From Spirochaetales bacterium (lineage in GTDB: Bacteria; Spirochaetota; Spirochaetia; Sphaerochaetales; Sphaerochaetaceae), in the NCBI GenBank assembly GCA_012523305.1, contig JAAYIV010000048.1, positions 1 to 59,765 of the forward strand: 59,765 nt of DNA. Direction: 5' to 3'. The stretch's first letter is position 1. Each line of letters starts with the position of its first letter. This document shows, piece by piece, positions 36,855 through 48,159 of the stretch. A program made the position numbers and the translations under genes. The notes under the pieces were generated by a model. The model saw nothing but the letters and a program-made list of their open reading frames with translations, was not told the origin of the DNA and made no database searches.

Positions 36855-38663
36855 TTAGCGCTTAATTGGTTTTTTGGTGAATAGTTTGGTTTGCTTGTCA
36901 GGAATTTCACCCTTCTCAAGTTTTTTCTTTCTTCGGTAGTTCACGAATATTTGCTGTCCTATCGAAATCATATTCATGACCATCCAGTATAACAACAATC
37001 CAGAAGGAGCGTTGTAAAGTATGAAAAAGAACATGATAGGCATACCATACATCATGAATTTTCCAGCCATACCACCCTGTTGGGCTCCTGTTTGGCTAAT
37101 CTTGAATGAGAAAATCATCGATGCACCGTATAGAATCGGAAGCAACCTGATATCACTACCGATGAGCGGCAAACTCACCGGAGAAAAATTCACGATCGAC
37201 TCGGGCATTGACAAGTCAGTAATCCATCCGGGTATAAACATGGCACCGCGCAATTCAAAATGCTTGTTCAATAAACCGTACAAAGCAATGAAAATTGGGA
37301 ACTGCAAGAGCATCGGCAGACAACCACCGAGCGGATTTATCTTTTCACGTTTATACAGCTCGCCCATCTCTTGATTCAGTTTTGTCGGATTATCCTTATA
37401 CTTTACTTTCAATTCTTCCATCTGAGGGCCGAGAGCCTGCATTTTTGCGGTGGATTGCATACTCTTTTTGCTGAACGGCTGTAACACAATCTTGATAAGG
37501 ATTGTCAAGAGGATAATGGCCACGCCCCAGTTGGGAACCAGTTTATAAAAAAGGCTCAATAGCCATTTGAGGATATTTTCAAGCCATCCCAGCCAACTGC
37601 TGGTATCGAGGGCTTTCTCCAAATTGAGGTTGGTCAGTCCGAAACTATTCTGGTTGGCTTCGTTGAATACCACAAGATGTTCTTTCAATTGTGGTCCGAT
37701 ATAGAATCTGAACACATCTGTATTATTTGAGGCTTTGACTACAGGCCGTGAAAAATACATCCTTGATTCGAGAGGTATCGAATTTGATTTCGATTCGGTC
37801 AATGTGACGGTATAACGCGTGGCGTCTGGAATTCCGATTACAGAAAAATATTTGCTCGCGAGAGCGGCCCATGAAACATAATCGCTTGTCGTGTAGGCCC
37901 CGTCTTTGATTTTTACGGTCTCTTTTTTCCCATTCCTTTCAACATAGAATCTTCGATAGGTATAATTACCGTCGGGTTCTTTGTGGAATTCAGGACCTAA
38001 TTGCGGTTCAAACGCCAAAGTATAAGCATATCCGTTGATATTCAGGGGAATGGAGAAATTCTGTGAACTCTTCATATTAATCGAAATTTCAAACAAATAA
38101 TCTTTTGAATTCGAGTTGCCAAAATTATATGTTTTTTCGATGGTAAAAATATTACCAGAAGGTTTCCCATCGGCTCCCATGACATCAAACGACCTATAGA
38201 AAACAACTTTGCTTCCTTCAACCCGGTATGAAAATGTATCGGTTATCGGCCTGGCCAAATCATTTCCCATATACATTAAAAAAGAAATAGGAGTGTTTTC
38301 ATCATTAAAGATCGCCTCCACCGGCGCTCCCTGGTCGAGGTGATCTTTAAGTTTTATGCTCGAAACTCCAGCCCCTGCCGGATCAAATTCAACTAGGTAT
38401 ACTCCGGTCTCATAGACAAACCGACTGCTGGACGGTTCTTCACCTACAGGGACTATGGACGATGCGCTCGTAAAATTTGTAACTGCAACCGCTTCGGTTT
38501 GTTGAGGCTGTGATGCGACAGGAATCTCATCTGCAGCTTGGCCGACCGTGCTCACAGTCTGTTCTGCCACTGGCTGCGGTGCAAAGAAAATTGATTGAAT
38601 CGTCATACCTACTGATATGACGATAACTGAGAGTATGATAGCAATTATGGTATTTCTGTCCAT
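36855..38663 (-). CDS. yidC: Membrane protein insertase YidC
   Basis: Inserts and folds inner-membrane proteins, alone or with Sec. The 602-residue protein has an N-terminal anchor (RNTIIAIILSVIVISVG), a large periplasmic beta-domain (about 60-360), as in Gram-negative YidC, and the conserved membrane core with NWGVAIILLTILIKIVLQPF containing the key Arg-equivalent region, PLGGCLPMLLQFPIFIALYG, and a basic C-terminal tail. AGGAG precedes the ATG at 38663 by five bases. The periplasmic domain indicates a two-membrane cell envelope. It lies 66 bases after rnpA; no yidD is found between them. Confidence 0.96.
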   Translation of the reverse strand: MDRNTIIAIILSVIVISVGMTIQSIFFAPQPVAEQTVSTVGQAADEIPVASQPQQTEAVAVTNFTSASSIVPVGEEPSSSRFVYETGVYLVEFDPAGAGVSSIKLKDHLDQGAPVEAIFNDENTPISFLMYMGNDLARPITDTFSYRVEGSKVVFYRSFDVMGADGKPSGNIFTIEKTYNFGNSNSKDYLFEISINMKSSQNFSIPLNINGYAYTLAFEPQLGPEFHKEPDGNYTYRRFYVERNGKKETVKIKDGAYTTSDYVSWAALASKYFSVIGIPDATRYTVTLTESKSNSIPLESRMYFSRPVVKASNNTDVFRFYIGPQLKEHLVVFNEANQNSFGLTNLNLEKALDTSSWLGWLENILKWLLSLFYKLVPNWGVAIILLTILIKIVLQPFSKKSMQSTAKMQALGPQMEELKVKYKDNPTKLNQEMGELYKREKINPLGGCLPMLLQFPIFIALYGLLNKHFELRGAMFIPGWITDLSMPESIVNFSPVSLPLIGSDIRLLPILYGASMIFSFKISQTGAQQGGMAGKFMMYGMPIMFFFILYNAPSGLLLYWMVMNMISIGQQIFVNYRRKKKLEKGEIPDKQTKLFTKKPIKR

Positions 38664-38729
38664 ATCCACTCCTGGAGTTGGGTTAAAGGCGAATAGGCAT
38701 CCAAAATGGAAAGGCACTGGAATATGGAA

Positions 38730-39080
38730 TCAGTTGGACAAGTACACTCCTGCTTTAATAAACAATTCTGTCAGCTGTTGTTTTTGTCGGGCATGTTCAA
38801 TATCCTTTCCTGGATACACTACGAAAGCAAAATCAAAGCCGAAAGCAAATCGGTTTTTTTCCAATCGCCAGATTTCTTTAATCTGGCGACGGATTCGGTT
38901 TCTTTGTACTGAGGTCCCATAATGGCGGACTGGGATTACCACAATCCTATTGATATTCAATCCATTGGGAGCTACTACTAGCCTAATCTGTTGGCCAGCG
39001 TATCGTTTTCCTACTTTAAAAATCCGATCGATCTCCGGCTTCTTTTTGACTATTTCGAGTTTAGTAAGGCTTTTTCTCAT
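38730..39080 (-). CDS. rnpA: Ribonuclease P protein component
   Basis: The protein subunit of RNase P, which helps the catalytic RNA process tRNA 5' ends. The 116-residue basic protein has the signature [17 protein letters not shown], containing the RNR motif, and an N-terminal [13 protein letters not shown] segment. Its ATG lies inside the end of rpmH: the two genes overlap by 20 bases in different frames, and no separate ribosome site is clear, so translation is probably coupled to rpmH. Confidence 0.94.
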   Translation of the reverse strand: MRKSLTKLEIVKKKPEIDRIFKVGKRYAGQQIRLVVAPNGLNINRIVVIPVRHYGTSVQRNRIRRQIKEIWRLEKNRFAFGFDFAFVVYPGKDIEHARQKQQLTELFIKAGVYLSN

Positions 39081-39216
39081 CGCAAACTGAGAGTTTTTTT
39101 CTGCCTTTGGCTCTTCTTCTGGCTAACACAAGGCGTCCGCCTTTTGTTGCCATTCTAGCTCTGAACCCAAATTTTCTATTTCTCTTCATTTTGCTAGGTT
39201 GATACGTTCTTTTCAT
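39061..39216 (-). CDS. rpmH: 50S ribosomal protein L34
   Basis: A 51-residue ribosomal protein read directly from the minus strand: it opens [18 protein letters not shown], continues [20 protein letters not shown], and ends in [13 protein letters not shown] before TAA at 39061-39063. The core is typical L34 (usually 44-47 residues); the last seven or so residues are an extension created by reading into rnpA. GGAG lies eight bases before the ATG. A strong promoter precedes it. It is part of the minus-strand run that continues from dnaA-dnaN-recF. Confidence 0.96.
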   Translation of the reverse strand: MKRTYQPSKMKRNRKFGFRARMATKGGRLVLARRRAKGRKKLSVCDEKKPY

Positions 39217-39289
39217 AGGAAATTCTCCAATTCTATATCGCTTTCGCGGAATTTTTCATTAGTTAAGGGAACATACTCCCGAGGGGGGC

Positions 39290-39319
39290 AGTATATCGAC
39301 CCCAGTATCGGTATGTCAA
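39290..39319 (-). promoter_or_regulatory. Strong promoter of rpmH-rnpA
   Basis: On the minus strand a perfect -35 TTGACA (39314-39319) overlaps the TGA stop of the DUF721 gene, followed by 18 bases and TATACT (39290-39295). The predicted leader is about 65 bases and carries a normal ribosome site. Confidence 0.7.
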
Positions 39320-39612
39320 GTATCGCCTCCGATGCGTACTTGTACCCGTTTGATCCCCAAGTCAGGATACAGCAAAGAAATCTTTTCGACAATAGCTTGT
39401 TTTCTCATCGTAATAATTGTCGCCCAAGTCGGATGATCGGCTTTAACGATCAGTGTGCTACCCTTAATGTCAATGATTTTTGTATGCAAGGCTATATCGC
39501 TACCAACCACCTCAACCCAATTACGTACCAATGCAACATTAGGATTCGAACCATCGCATTTTAGTTTTGCTAATAATATGTCCAGCAATTGCGCAGCACT
39601 TTTATCAGGCAT
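39316..39612 (-). CDS. DUF721 family protein (DciA-like helicase loader candidate)
   Basis: A 98-residue protein of the DUF721 family, with the typical RNWVEVVGSDIALHTKI block and ADHPTWATIITMRKQAIVEKI helix-strand region. DciA, the ancestral bacterial replicative helicase operator, belongs to this family, and the position directly after recF next to dnaA-dnaN fits such a role. Starting at the ATG at 39612 puts GGGAGG about ten bases upstream; it overlaps the recF stop by eight bases. This is a short version without an extended disordered tail. Confidence 0.85.
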   Translation of the reverse strand: MPDKSAAQLLDILLAKLKCDGSNPNVALVRNWVEVVGSDIALHTKIIDIKGSTLIVKADHPTWATIITMRKQAIVEKISLLYPDLGIKRVQVRIGGDT

Positions 39613-40693
39613 CCTGTACAAACCTCCCTTCAGTCACAGTATACCGGATGTCATGTCCATTCCCCAGTTCTGATGAATATTTTTCCTCTGGAAGAAAAGT
39701 AAAGAACGCTTGGCTGTATGAACCCAACTGAGCAAGAAACAGTTCTCTTTTCGCTATATCAAGTTCAAGCAGTACGTCGTCAAGCAATACGATGGGATCT
39801 TTCCCTGTCTTTTGGCGATATAGGCTGGTTTGAGCGATACGGAAAATCAATGAAGCGAGTCTTAATTGTCCGGTAGATCCACTGGCAGAGAATATTCCTT
39901 TTGAATCCATGACGACAAACTGATCACGATGGATTCCGCTTGCCGTAGTAAGTAACTTGAGATCCCGTTCGAGTGTTCGTTCAAGCTTGGCGCAAATTTC
40001 TGCAACATGCGTGCAATCATGCCAAGAAGGCTTGTAAGCAATCCTGATTTCTTCATTCGCCCCCGAAACAATTTTATATAGAGAGGGGAGCACTTCGTTA
40101 AATTCAACCACTGCTTTGGCCCTTGCTTCTTGAATATGCAAACCGACCGAAGCAAGTTGTTCGTCATACAGGGGAATAAGAGTTACGTATCCTTCTTTGA
40201 TTGCTGCGTTACGCTGTCGTAATATTGCCCGATATCGTCTCAAATCATCAAAGAATAACGGATCGTGCATTGACATGGTCTGATCGAAAAAACGTCTTCG
40301 ATGTTCGGGAGTCCCCCGAACAAATTCAATGTCATCGTGAGAAAATACTATGCAAGGTATGTTATACACCAAATATTTTCGGTCTTTTATCTCCCTTCCG
40401 TCTATAAGGATTTCTCGTTTCCCGTCAATAAAACTAAAAGAAATCCTCTGTTGGCTGCCATCATCGGTTAGTACGACAGCAGAAAGGGCGAAATCTTTGT
40501 GCCCATGAGTAATGATATCTCTTAGGTTAAGAGTCTTGAACGAAGAACCATAGCAGAGCAAATAAAGAGCTTCGAGGAAGCTTGTTTTTCCTTGACCGTT
40601 GCCCCCTATCAACAGAATACGCTTATCATCGACGGGAACCATAGAGTTTTCTAGATTTCTAAAATTCTTGAAACCAACCGATTGGAAGCGCAT
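39605..40693 (-). CDS. recF: DNA replication and repair protein RecF
   Basis: A 362-residue SMC-like ATPase that helps load RecA at gaps. Walker A is GGNGQGKTSFLEAL, the ABC-type signature is SGSTGQLRLASLIFRIA, and Walker B is PIVLLDDVLLELD. Its ATG overlaps the dnaN stop by one base (TGATG), so translation is coupled. Length is usual for RecF (about 360). Confidence 0.97.
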   Translation of the reverse strand: MRFQSVGFKNFRNLENSMVPVDDKRILLIGGNGQGKTSFLEALYLLCYGSSFKTLNLRDIITHGHKDFALSAVVLTDDGSQQRISFSFIDGKREILIDGREIKDRKYLVYNIPCIVFSHDDIEFVRGTPEHRRRFFDQTMSMHDPLFFDDLRRYRAILRQRNAAIKEGYVTLIPLYDEQLASVGLHIQEARAKAVVEFNEVLPSLYKIVSGANEEIRIAYKPSWHDCTHVAEICAKLERTLERDLKLLTTASGIHRDQFVVMDSKGIFSASGSTGQLRLASLIFRIAQTSLYRQKTGKDPIVLLDDVLLELDIAKRELFLAQLGSYSQAFFTFLPEEKYSSELGNGHDIRYTVTEGRFVQDA

Positions 40694-41796
40694 CAGTCAA
40701 TCTGCATTGGCATGATGATATGGAAGTAGTCTTTTTCCGGATCCGGCTTGATGGTGATAGCCCTATTGGCCTCTGTAAAGCAGATAAGGAAATCTTGCCC
40801 TTCCATAACCTTGAGAGGACTCATCAAGTAAGAATAATTAATCGCCAAACGACAACTGGATCCCATATAGTCGCAGTTGATTGTTTCTTTAGCTTGACCG
40901 AAATCACTTTCTTCCGAACTGACGGTAACGCCACCCGCATCGATATCAAGATACATTCGCTTTGCCTTGTTTTCTACAAGCAACGAGACTCTTTTCAACG
41001 CTTCAAGCATATCGGATATCGACAAGCGGCAAATATTTGTCTGCGTTGCCGGAATAACGCGGCGGTAATTAGGGAATTGTCCCTTGATAAGCGCACAGTA
41101 CATGAATTGATCACCTATTCTGGCAAAGACAATCGATTCGGTAACCGCTAAAGACAACGTGCCTTCTCCTGTGCCACTTTTCTTCAAAAGCGATAAGAAT
41201 TTAGCAGGGATGATAGCACTTTGGAACGGATTGATTATCTCTTCGAGATGGCGTGTAATATATGAAAGGCGTCTACCGTCGGTAGCCACCATGGTCAATC
41301 CTTCCGGATTGTGCTCCAAGAATACACCATTCATAAAATATCGAGTTTCATCGTCACTGATTGCAAAAATAGTCTGATCTATCATGTCGAACATATCTTT
41401 CTGACCGATGGAAAACCATGCGTCACCGGGAGCTTCTTCCAATTGAGGGAATTTATCTGCTCCGATAGTCCTCAACTCAAAATTAATTGAATTTCTTTCA
41501 GGATGGATAAACAGTTTATCTCCGACTTCTTCAAAAATGATATTTTCATCTGGCAATGCCCTAAGAATTCCAAGAAACTTATCACAAAACACTGTCGTGC
41601 TTCCATCTTCTATCGTCTCGACAGGCAGTACCGTTTTAAAACCGATTTTTTGATCAGTCGCCTTTACAGTAAGATTGTTTTCAGACGTTTCAAGCAATAC
41701 GTTGGATACTATGCTCAATGTATTGCGCTGAGATGTAAATTCGAGGGCAAGCATGATTTCTCTTAACAATATGTTTTTTTGACAGGCGAACTTCAT
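40693..41796 (-). CDS. dnaN: DNA polymerase III beta subunit (sliding clamp)
   Basis: A 367-residue clamp protein with three repeated domains, including RDIMLALEFTSQRNTLSIVS-like first-domain sequence, ATDGRRLSYITRHLE in the second, and a typical end FHIIMPMQID carrying the conserved P-M-Q-type C-terminus. It forms the ring that tethers DNA polymerase. AGGAG lies seven bases before the ATG. Its upstream gap of 214 bases towards dnaA carries the oriC candidate. Confidence 0.97.
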   Translation of the reverse strand: MKFACQKNILLREIMLALEFTSQRNTLSIVSNVLLETSENNLTVKATDQKIGFKTVLPVETIEDGSTTVFCDKFLGILRALPDENIIFEEVGDKLFIHPERNSINFELRTIGADKFPQLEEAPGDAWFSIGQKDMFDMIDQTIFAISDDETRYFMNGVFLEHNPEGLTMVATDGRRLSYITRHLEEIINPFQSAIIPAKFLSLLKKSGTGEGTLSLAVTESIVFARIGDQFMYCALIKGQFPNYRRVIPATQTNICRLSISDMLEALKRVSLLVENKAKRMYLDIDAGGVTVSSEESDFGQAKETINCDYMGSSCRLAINYSYLMSPLKVMEGQDFLICFTEANRAITIKPDPEKDYFHIIMPMQID

Positions 41797-42010
41797 GATA
41801 CAACTCCTATTTATATAAATACAGTAGTCGTAGTAATAATAGCATGGAAACTGTGGAAAAATACACTAATTCCATGTTGTCCAAATCAATGAATACTGTA
41901 AAAGTTGTGCAGTACTCGTCCTTTTAATCCACAAGCTTTCCACATTATCCACAGTGCTGTTAGTTATTACCATTCTTTCAACAAGTTGTACAGCAGTTAT
42001 CAACAGGTTA
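41797..42010. other. oriC: Candidate replication origin (oriC) between dnaN and dnaA
   Basis: The gap contains a perfect DnaA box TTATCCACA (41945-41953), near-boxes TAATCCACA (41925-41933), CTTTCCACA (41936-41944) and TTATCAACA (41998-42006) on the plus strand, and TTTTCCACA on the minus strand (41852-41860). Beyond the last box come a 9-base spacer, a trinucleotide run and an AT-only palindrome. The overall arrangement is boxes, spacer, trio, AT-rich unwinding site. It sits beside the point where gene direction flips (dnaA minus, gyrB plus). Confidence 0.7.
41808..41842 (-). other. DnaA-trio-like run and AT-rich palindrome
   Basis: On the plus strand 41822-41842 reads in triplets CAG, TAG, TCG, TAG, TAA, TAA, TAG, so the minus strand reads CTA TTA TTA CTA CGA CTA CTG away from the box TTTTCCACA. 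This matches the DnaA-trio layout known from Bacillus. It runs into TATTTATATAAATA (41808-41821), a perfect AT-only palindrome suited to strand opening, which abuts the dnaN ribosome site. Confidence 0.6.
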
Positions 42011-43426
42011 TTATTTGTCGCGTTTATACTCCTGAATGCGACGCAATAACGTTTGTAGTGATTCGCTCATTGCCGGATCGCTTTGGATTAATCCTGCTAT
42101 CCTCTGTACCGAATGCATAACCGTAGTATGATCCCTTCCACCGAATTCATAACCGATTTCTGTTGTGGAAAATTCAGTTATATCCCTGGCGATATACATT
42201 GCAAATTGTCTGGGCAGAACCACTGATTTCGTTCTCTTTTTGCCCTTGATGTCGTAAGGCGATATATTGAAAAATTCAGCTGCTACCCTGATTATCACGT
42301 CGACGGTAATAGATTGATCCTTAGCTATGGAAAGTGACGACTTGAGTTGTTCGCGTGCGATATCAAGAGTGATCTCTTTTCCCAACAATTGGCTATAAGC
42401 AATTAGTTTCATCAATGATGATTCGAGATCTCTTACATTGGTATTTACATTCCTACTTATGTAATCGAGAACTTCTCCGGTGATAATACAATCCTTTTCC
42501 TTACATTTCCGGTGCAAAATAGCCAGTCTGGTTTCAAAATCAGGAGGTTGCAAATCAACGTTGATTCCACGGGTAAACCTATTTTTCAATCGATCGGCGA
42601 TATCCTGTAATTCATGGATTGGACGGTCACATGTAAAAACCAACTGTTTGTTTGCTTCAAAAAGATTGTTAAACACATGGAACAATTCTTCTTGCGTCGA
42701 GTCTTTTTTTTGCAAAAAATGAATATCATCGATAAGCAACACATCCGCCTTACGATATTTATTCCTGAACTGAGGCGTTTTCTTCTCCGGAATCGCTTGT
42801 ATGAACTCGTTAGTGAACATTTCTGCCGTCACATATACCACCTGAAGCTCAGGCGTAGTTTCCTGAATATAATTCCCTATGGATTGGATCAAATGTGTCT
42901 TGCCCAGACCTACTCCACCATAGATCAGGCATGGGTTGTAGCTCACTCCGGGATTCTTTGCGATTGCCAAAGAAACGTTATAGGCAAAAATGCTATTATC
43001 TCCGACGACGAATGAATCAAATTGATAATTTGGATTGATATTTGGGTCTTTTGCTTTTTTCTGGACAGGAACGATTGCCTGATCCGTCGTGCTCCTAGGG
43101 GCTTCCTTCGGGTTGTTGTCCCGAGCAACCGCATGCTTTCTAATCTGTTCGGTTTCTTCGCTGCTTGGTTTTTTGATGTTAAAATCAACAGCGATCTCTT
43201 CTCCGGTCAATTCGTGCAGCATATCGGTAATCTGTGCTTTGTATTGAGCCGAGATATAGTCTTTGATGAACAAAGAAGGAACGGCCAGAATCAGCTTGTT
43301 CTTCTCAGATCCCGCATATGAAATCCGGCCTAACCATGTGATATTTTCTTGTTCAGACAACACTGTCTGCATTCGGGCGACAACCTCGTCCCAGAATACT
43401 TTATAGTTGAATTTTTCCGACGGCAT
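42011..43426 (-). CDS. dnaA: Chromosomal replication initiator DnaA
   Basis: A 471-residue initiator ATPase that binds DnaA boxes and opens oriC. Domain I covers about 1-85, a linker about 86-135, the AAA+ domain has Walker A GGVGLGKTHLIQ and Walker B DVLLIDDIHFL, and the C-terminal DNA-binding domain carries EIGYEFGGRDHTTVMHSVQ. The start at 43426 (MPSEKFNYKVFWDE) fits homology; starts further up (43456 ATG, 43462 TTG) are open but would overlap the promoter. It is divergent from gyrB. Confidence 0.97.
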   Translation of the reverse strand: MPSEKFNYKVFWDEVVARMQTVLSEQENITWLGRISYAGSEKNKLILAVPSLFIKDYISAQYKAQITDMLHELTGEEIAVDFNIKKPSSEETEQIRKHAVARDNNPKEAPRSTTDQAIVPVQKKAKDPNINPNYQFDSFVVGDNSIFAYNVSLAIAKNPGVSYNPCLIYGGVGLGKTHLIQSIGNYIQETTPELQVVYVTAEMFTNEFIQAIPEKKTPQFRNKYRKADVLLIDDIHFLQKKDSTQEELFHVFNNLFEANKQLVFTCDRPIHELQDIADRLKNRFTRGINVDLQPPDFETRLAILHRKCKEKDCIITGEVLDYISRNVNTNVRDLESSLMKLIAYSQLLGKEITLDIAREQLKSSLSIAKDQSITVDVIIRVAAEFFNISPYDIKGKKRTKSVVLPRQFAMYIARDITEFSTTEIGYEFGGRDHTTVMHSVQRIAGLIQSDPAMSESLQTLLRRIQEYKRDK

Positions 43427-43433
43427 GTTTTGT

Positions 43434-43462
43434 ATCTTACTCCACCCGGTTGGCATTGGCAA
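43434..43462 (-). promoter_or_regulatory. Leaderless-type promoter of dnaA
   Basis: On the minus strand TTGCCA (five of six), 17 bases, TAAGAT, then seven bases and the ATG at 43426. GGAG occurs 13 bases before the ATG, which is too far for a normal ribosome site and lies within the promoter spacer. Confidence 0.55.
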
Positions 43463-43556
43463 GACTTAAGGCGGCTAAGATATTATTCTTCTTTAAAGAT
43501 ATATTAAAAACTTATGATATAAGCAAATAAAATGATTGGAAAAATGCTTGGCACCC

Positions 43557-43585
43557 TTTACATTCTCCGTTAAAAGTGATACTAT
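43557..43585 (+). promoter_or_regulatory. Possible promoter of gyrB
   Basis: TTTACA (43557-43562), 17 bases and TACTAT (43580-43585) in the AT-rich dnaA-gyrB gap. The -10 matches only four of six, so this is tentative. The rest of the gap (43463-43627) has no DnaA box that I can see. Confidence 0.35.
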
Positions 43586-43615
43586 ATCGACGTATAGCAT
43601 TCTCATATCTTATAA

Positions 43616-45607
<1,992 letters not shown>

Positions 45608-45624
45608 GAATCGAGGAATAGATA

Positions 45625-48141
45625 ATGGAAGAAACAGTCGGCAAGATATTGCAAACAAATATTGAAGAGGAGATGAAGACCTCGTATCTCAATTATGCCA
45701 TGTCGGTAATAGTGAGTCGCGCATTGCCAGATGTACGTGACGGTTTGAAACCTGTTCACAGGCGAATACTGTTTGACATGTATGAGATGGGACTGAAGTC
45801 GAATTCTGCATTTAAGAAATCAGCGAGAATCGTTGGTGACGTATTGGGAAAATATCATCCGCATGGTGATGCTTCTGTCTATGACGCGCTCGTGCGTCTC
45901 GCACAAGATTTTTCACTTCGGTATCCCGTGGTAAAACCACAGGGAAACTTTGGTTCGATTGACGGAGATCCTCCTGCGGCGATGCGGTATACGGAAGCTA
46001 AGATGAGCCGTATCGGTGAGGAGATGCTCAACGACATCCAGAAGGAAACCGTAAACTTTATTCCTAACTATGACGATTCCATGCAGGAGCCGCAAGTTTT
46101 ACCAGCTTCGATCCCATATCTTCTGGTGAATGGAACCAGTGGTATAGCGGTAGGCATGGCCACGAATATGGCTCCTCACAACCTTACCGAGGTTTGCAAT
46201 GCAATTGCCGCATATATCGATGATCCTGAAATCACCATCGAAAGATTGATGGAGCATGTAAAAGGCCCGGATTTTCCGACTGCCGGTATAATTTGTGGGA
46301 GAAACGGGATAATCAATGCCTTCTCAACAGGAAGGGGAAAGATTGTCGTAAGGGGTCGTTACGAGATTGAAGAAGCCGATAACGGGCGAACATCGATAAT
46401 CTTTACCGAATTACCTTACCAAGTTAACAAGGCAGAACTGGTCAAACGCATCGCGGACTTAAAACGCGAAGAGATTCAAGGAATTTCTGAAGTTCGAGAC
46501 GAGTCTGACAGGGACGGTATCCGTCTGGTGATTGAACTTAAGCGGCAAGCGGTGGCCAGGGTTATATTGAACAAGCTTTTTGTTCACACTCCCCTACAGT
46601 CAAATTTCAATGTTAACAGCCTTGCGTTGGTAGACGGAAGGCCCCAACAGCTGTCCCTCAAGCAAATGATCGTACACTTTGTTGACCATCGTGAAGAGGT
46701 AGTAGAAAGAAGAACCCGGTTTGACTTGAGGAAAGCGGAAGAACGAGCTCATATTCTTGAGGGATTAAAGATTGGACTCGATAATATCGATGAAGTCATC
46801 AAGATTATCAAAGAGTCCAATGATAATGACGAATCGTGTACAAAATTGATGGGAAGGTTTGGACTTTCTCAACTTCAAGCGATGGCAATCATCGATATGA
46901 AACTTGGTCGCTTATCACATCTGGAGACTGAAAAAATCCTTTCGGAATTAGCCGACCTTATTCAGAAAATATTATCTTATAAAGATATATTATCTGACAG
47001 GGTGAAAGTTCTTCAAGTGGTAAAACAAGAGATAGTAGATGTTTCGGTAAAGTTTGGCGATAGAAGGAAAACTGAAATCGTTAATGAAGAATTGGGCGAC
47101 ATGAGTCTTGAAGATTTCATAAAGGAAGAGGATGTCGTTGTTGTAATATCTAATAAAGGCTTTGTAAAGAGAGTCCCGGCTGACGAGTACAGAAGCCAAG
47201 GAAGAGGCGGAAAGGGTGTAAGGGGTGCTACGTTGCGGAATGAAGATTTTGTCGAACACCTATTTGTCGCATCAACCCATGACTATGTTATGTTCGTCAC
47301 GTCTGACGGTAAGGCCTATTGGCTAAAGGTCCATCAACTGCCAATCGGATCAAAGACTTCCAAGGGTGATTCGATCAAATCTCTTTTACCATTGAGTGAA
47401 AATGAGGAAATTACCACAATCATTAACTTCAAGGAATTTGATGAAGATAAATATTTACTTATGGTAACAAGAGATGGAGTTGCAAAAAAAGTAAATCTTC
47501 CTCTTTTTAGAAATGCTAAAATTCGTGGAATCACTGCCATTATTCTTGATGAAGGCGATGTTCTTTTCAATTGTGTCTTGGTTGGTGAGGAAGATGATTG
47601 CATGATTATCAGCAGGAAGGGGAAAGGCCTCAGGTTCCAAGGTAGTGATGTCCGTGCTATGGGGCGAGCCTCTAGGGGCGTGAGAGGAATCAACTTGATC
47701 GATGATGATGAGGTCGCAGGGTTGCTTAGGGTCAATGATGACAAACGTATTCTCATGGTCACGGAAAACGGTCAAGGCAAACAGGTCCGATTCGATGAAT
47801 TCAGGACCCATAGACGCGGTACTATGGGACAAAAGATCTATACCTTCCGCGAAAAAACTGGCTATATCGTTGGAGCTTTGGCCGTAGACGACAATGAAGA
47901 TCTTGTTTGCATCACCCAGATGGGACAATCGATCCGAATCCCAGTTGAAACGATTTCAATCCAAGGTGCCTATGCTTCTGGGGTAATCATAACAAAATTA
48001 AGAGACAAAGACATAATTGTAGCTATTGCAAAAACAGATACAGAAAAACCAGAAGATGAAGAAGGCGAAGATCAGATTGAAGGCGAAGAGATGGTAGATG
48101 ATAATTCCGAAGGAATCGAAACTGAATCGATTGAAGAATAA
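45625..48141 (+). CDS. gyrA: DNA gyrase subunit A
   Basis: The 838-residue DNA-breaking subunit of gyrase. The catalytic Tyr is in [10 protein letters not shown] and the GyrA box in [12 protein letters not shown]; the beta-pinwheel C-terminal domain is followed by a strongly acidic tail ([18 protein letters not shown]). In the quinolone-resistance region [13 protein letters not shown], position 83 is Ala (codon 45871-45873), position 84 Ser and position 87 Asp. Ser83 is the usual susceptible residue in E. coli, so intrinsic low fluoroquinolone susceptibility is likely. GyrB is 17 bases upstream and a strong terminator follows. Confidence 0.97.
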   Translation: MEETVGKILQTNIEEEMKTSYLNYAMSVIVSRALPDVRDGLKPVHRRILFDMYEMGLKSNSAFKKSARIVGDVLGKYHPHGDASVYDALVRLAQDFSLRYPVVKPQGNFGSIDGDPPAAMRYTEAKMSRIGEEMLNDIQKETVNFIPNYDDSMQEPQVLPASIPYLLVNGTSGIAVGMATNMAPHNLTEVCNAIAAYIDDPEITIERLMEHVKGPDFPTAGIICGRNGIINAFSTGRGKIVVRGRYEIEEADNGRTSIIFTELPYQVNKAELVKRIADLKREEIQGISEVRDESDRDGIRLVIELKRQAVARVILNKLFVHTPLQSNFNVNSLALVDGRPQQLSLKQMIVHFVDHREEVVERRTRFDLRKAEERAHILEGLKIGLDNIDEVIKIIKESNDNDESCTKLMGRFGLSQLQAMAIIDMKLGRLSHLETEKILSELADLIQKILSYKDILSDRVKVLQVVKQEIVDVSVKFGDRRKTEIVNEELGDMSLEDFIKEEDVVVVISNKGFVKRVPADEYRSQGRGGKGVRGATLRNEDFVEHLFVASTHDYVMFVTSDGKAYWLKVHQLPIGSKTSKGDSIKSLLPLSENEEITTIINFKEFDEDKYLLMVTRDGVAKKVNLPLFRNAKIRGITAIILDEGDVLFNCVLVGEEDDCMIISRKGKGLRFQGSDVRAMGRASRGVRGINLIDDDEVAGLLRVNDDKRILMVTENGQGKQVRFDEFRTHRRGTMGQKIYTFREKTGYIVGALAVDDNEDLVCITQMGQSIRIPVETISIQGAYASGVIITKLRDKDIIVAIAKTDTEKPEDEEGEDQIEGEEMVDDNSEGIETESIEE

Positions 48142-48159
48142 ATAAACATATGCAAATAG

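Noticed and set aside
38664-38729. yidD gene between rnpA and yidC
   Set aside because: The gap is 66 bases and has no open frame of suitable size.
43548-43562. Sigma-54 promoter (TTGGCAC) upstream of gyrB
   Set aside because: The -24-like TGGCAC is present, but five bases on there is ACATT instead of the required TTGC.
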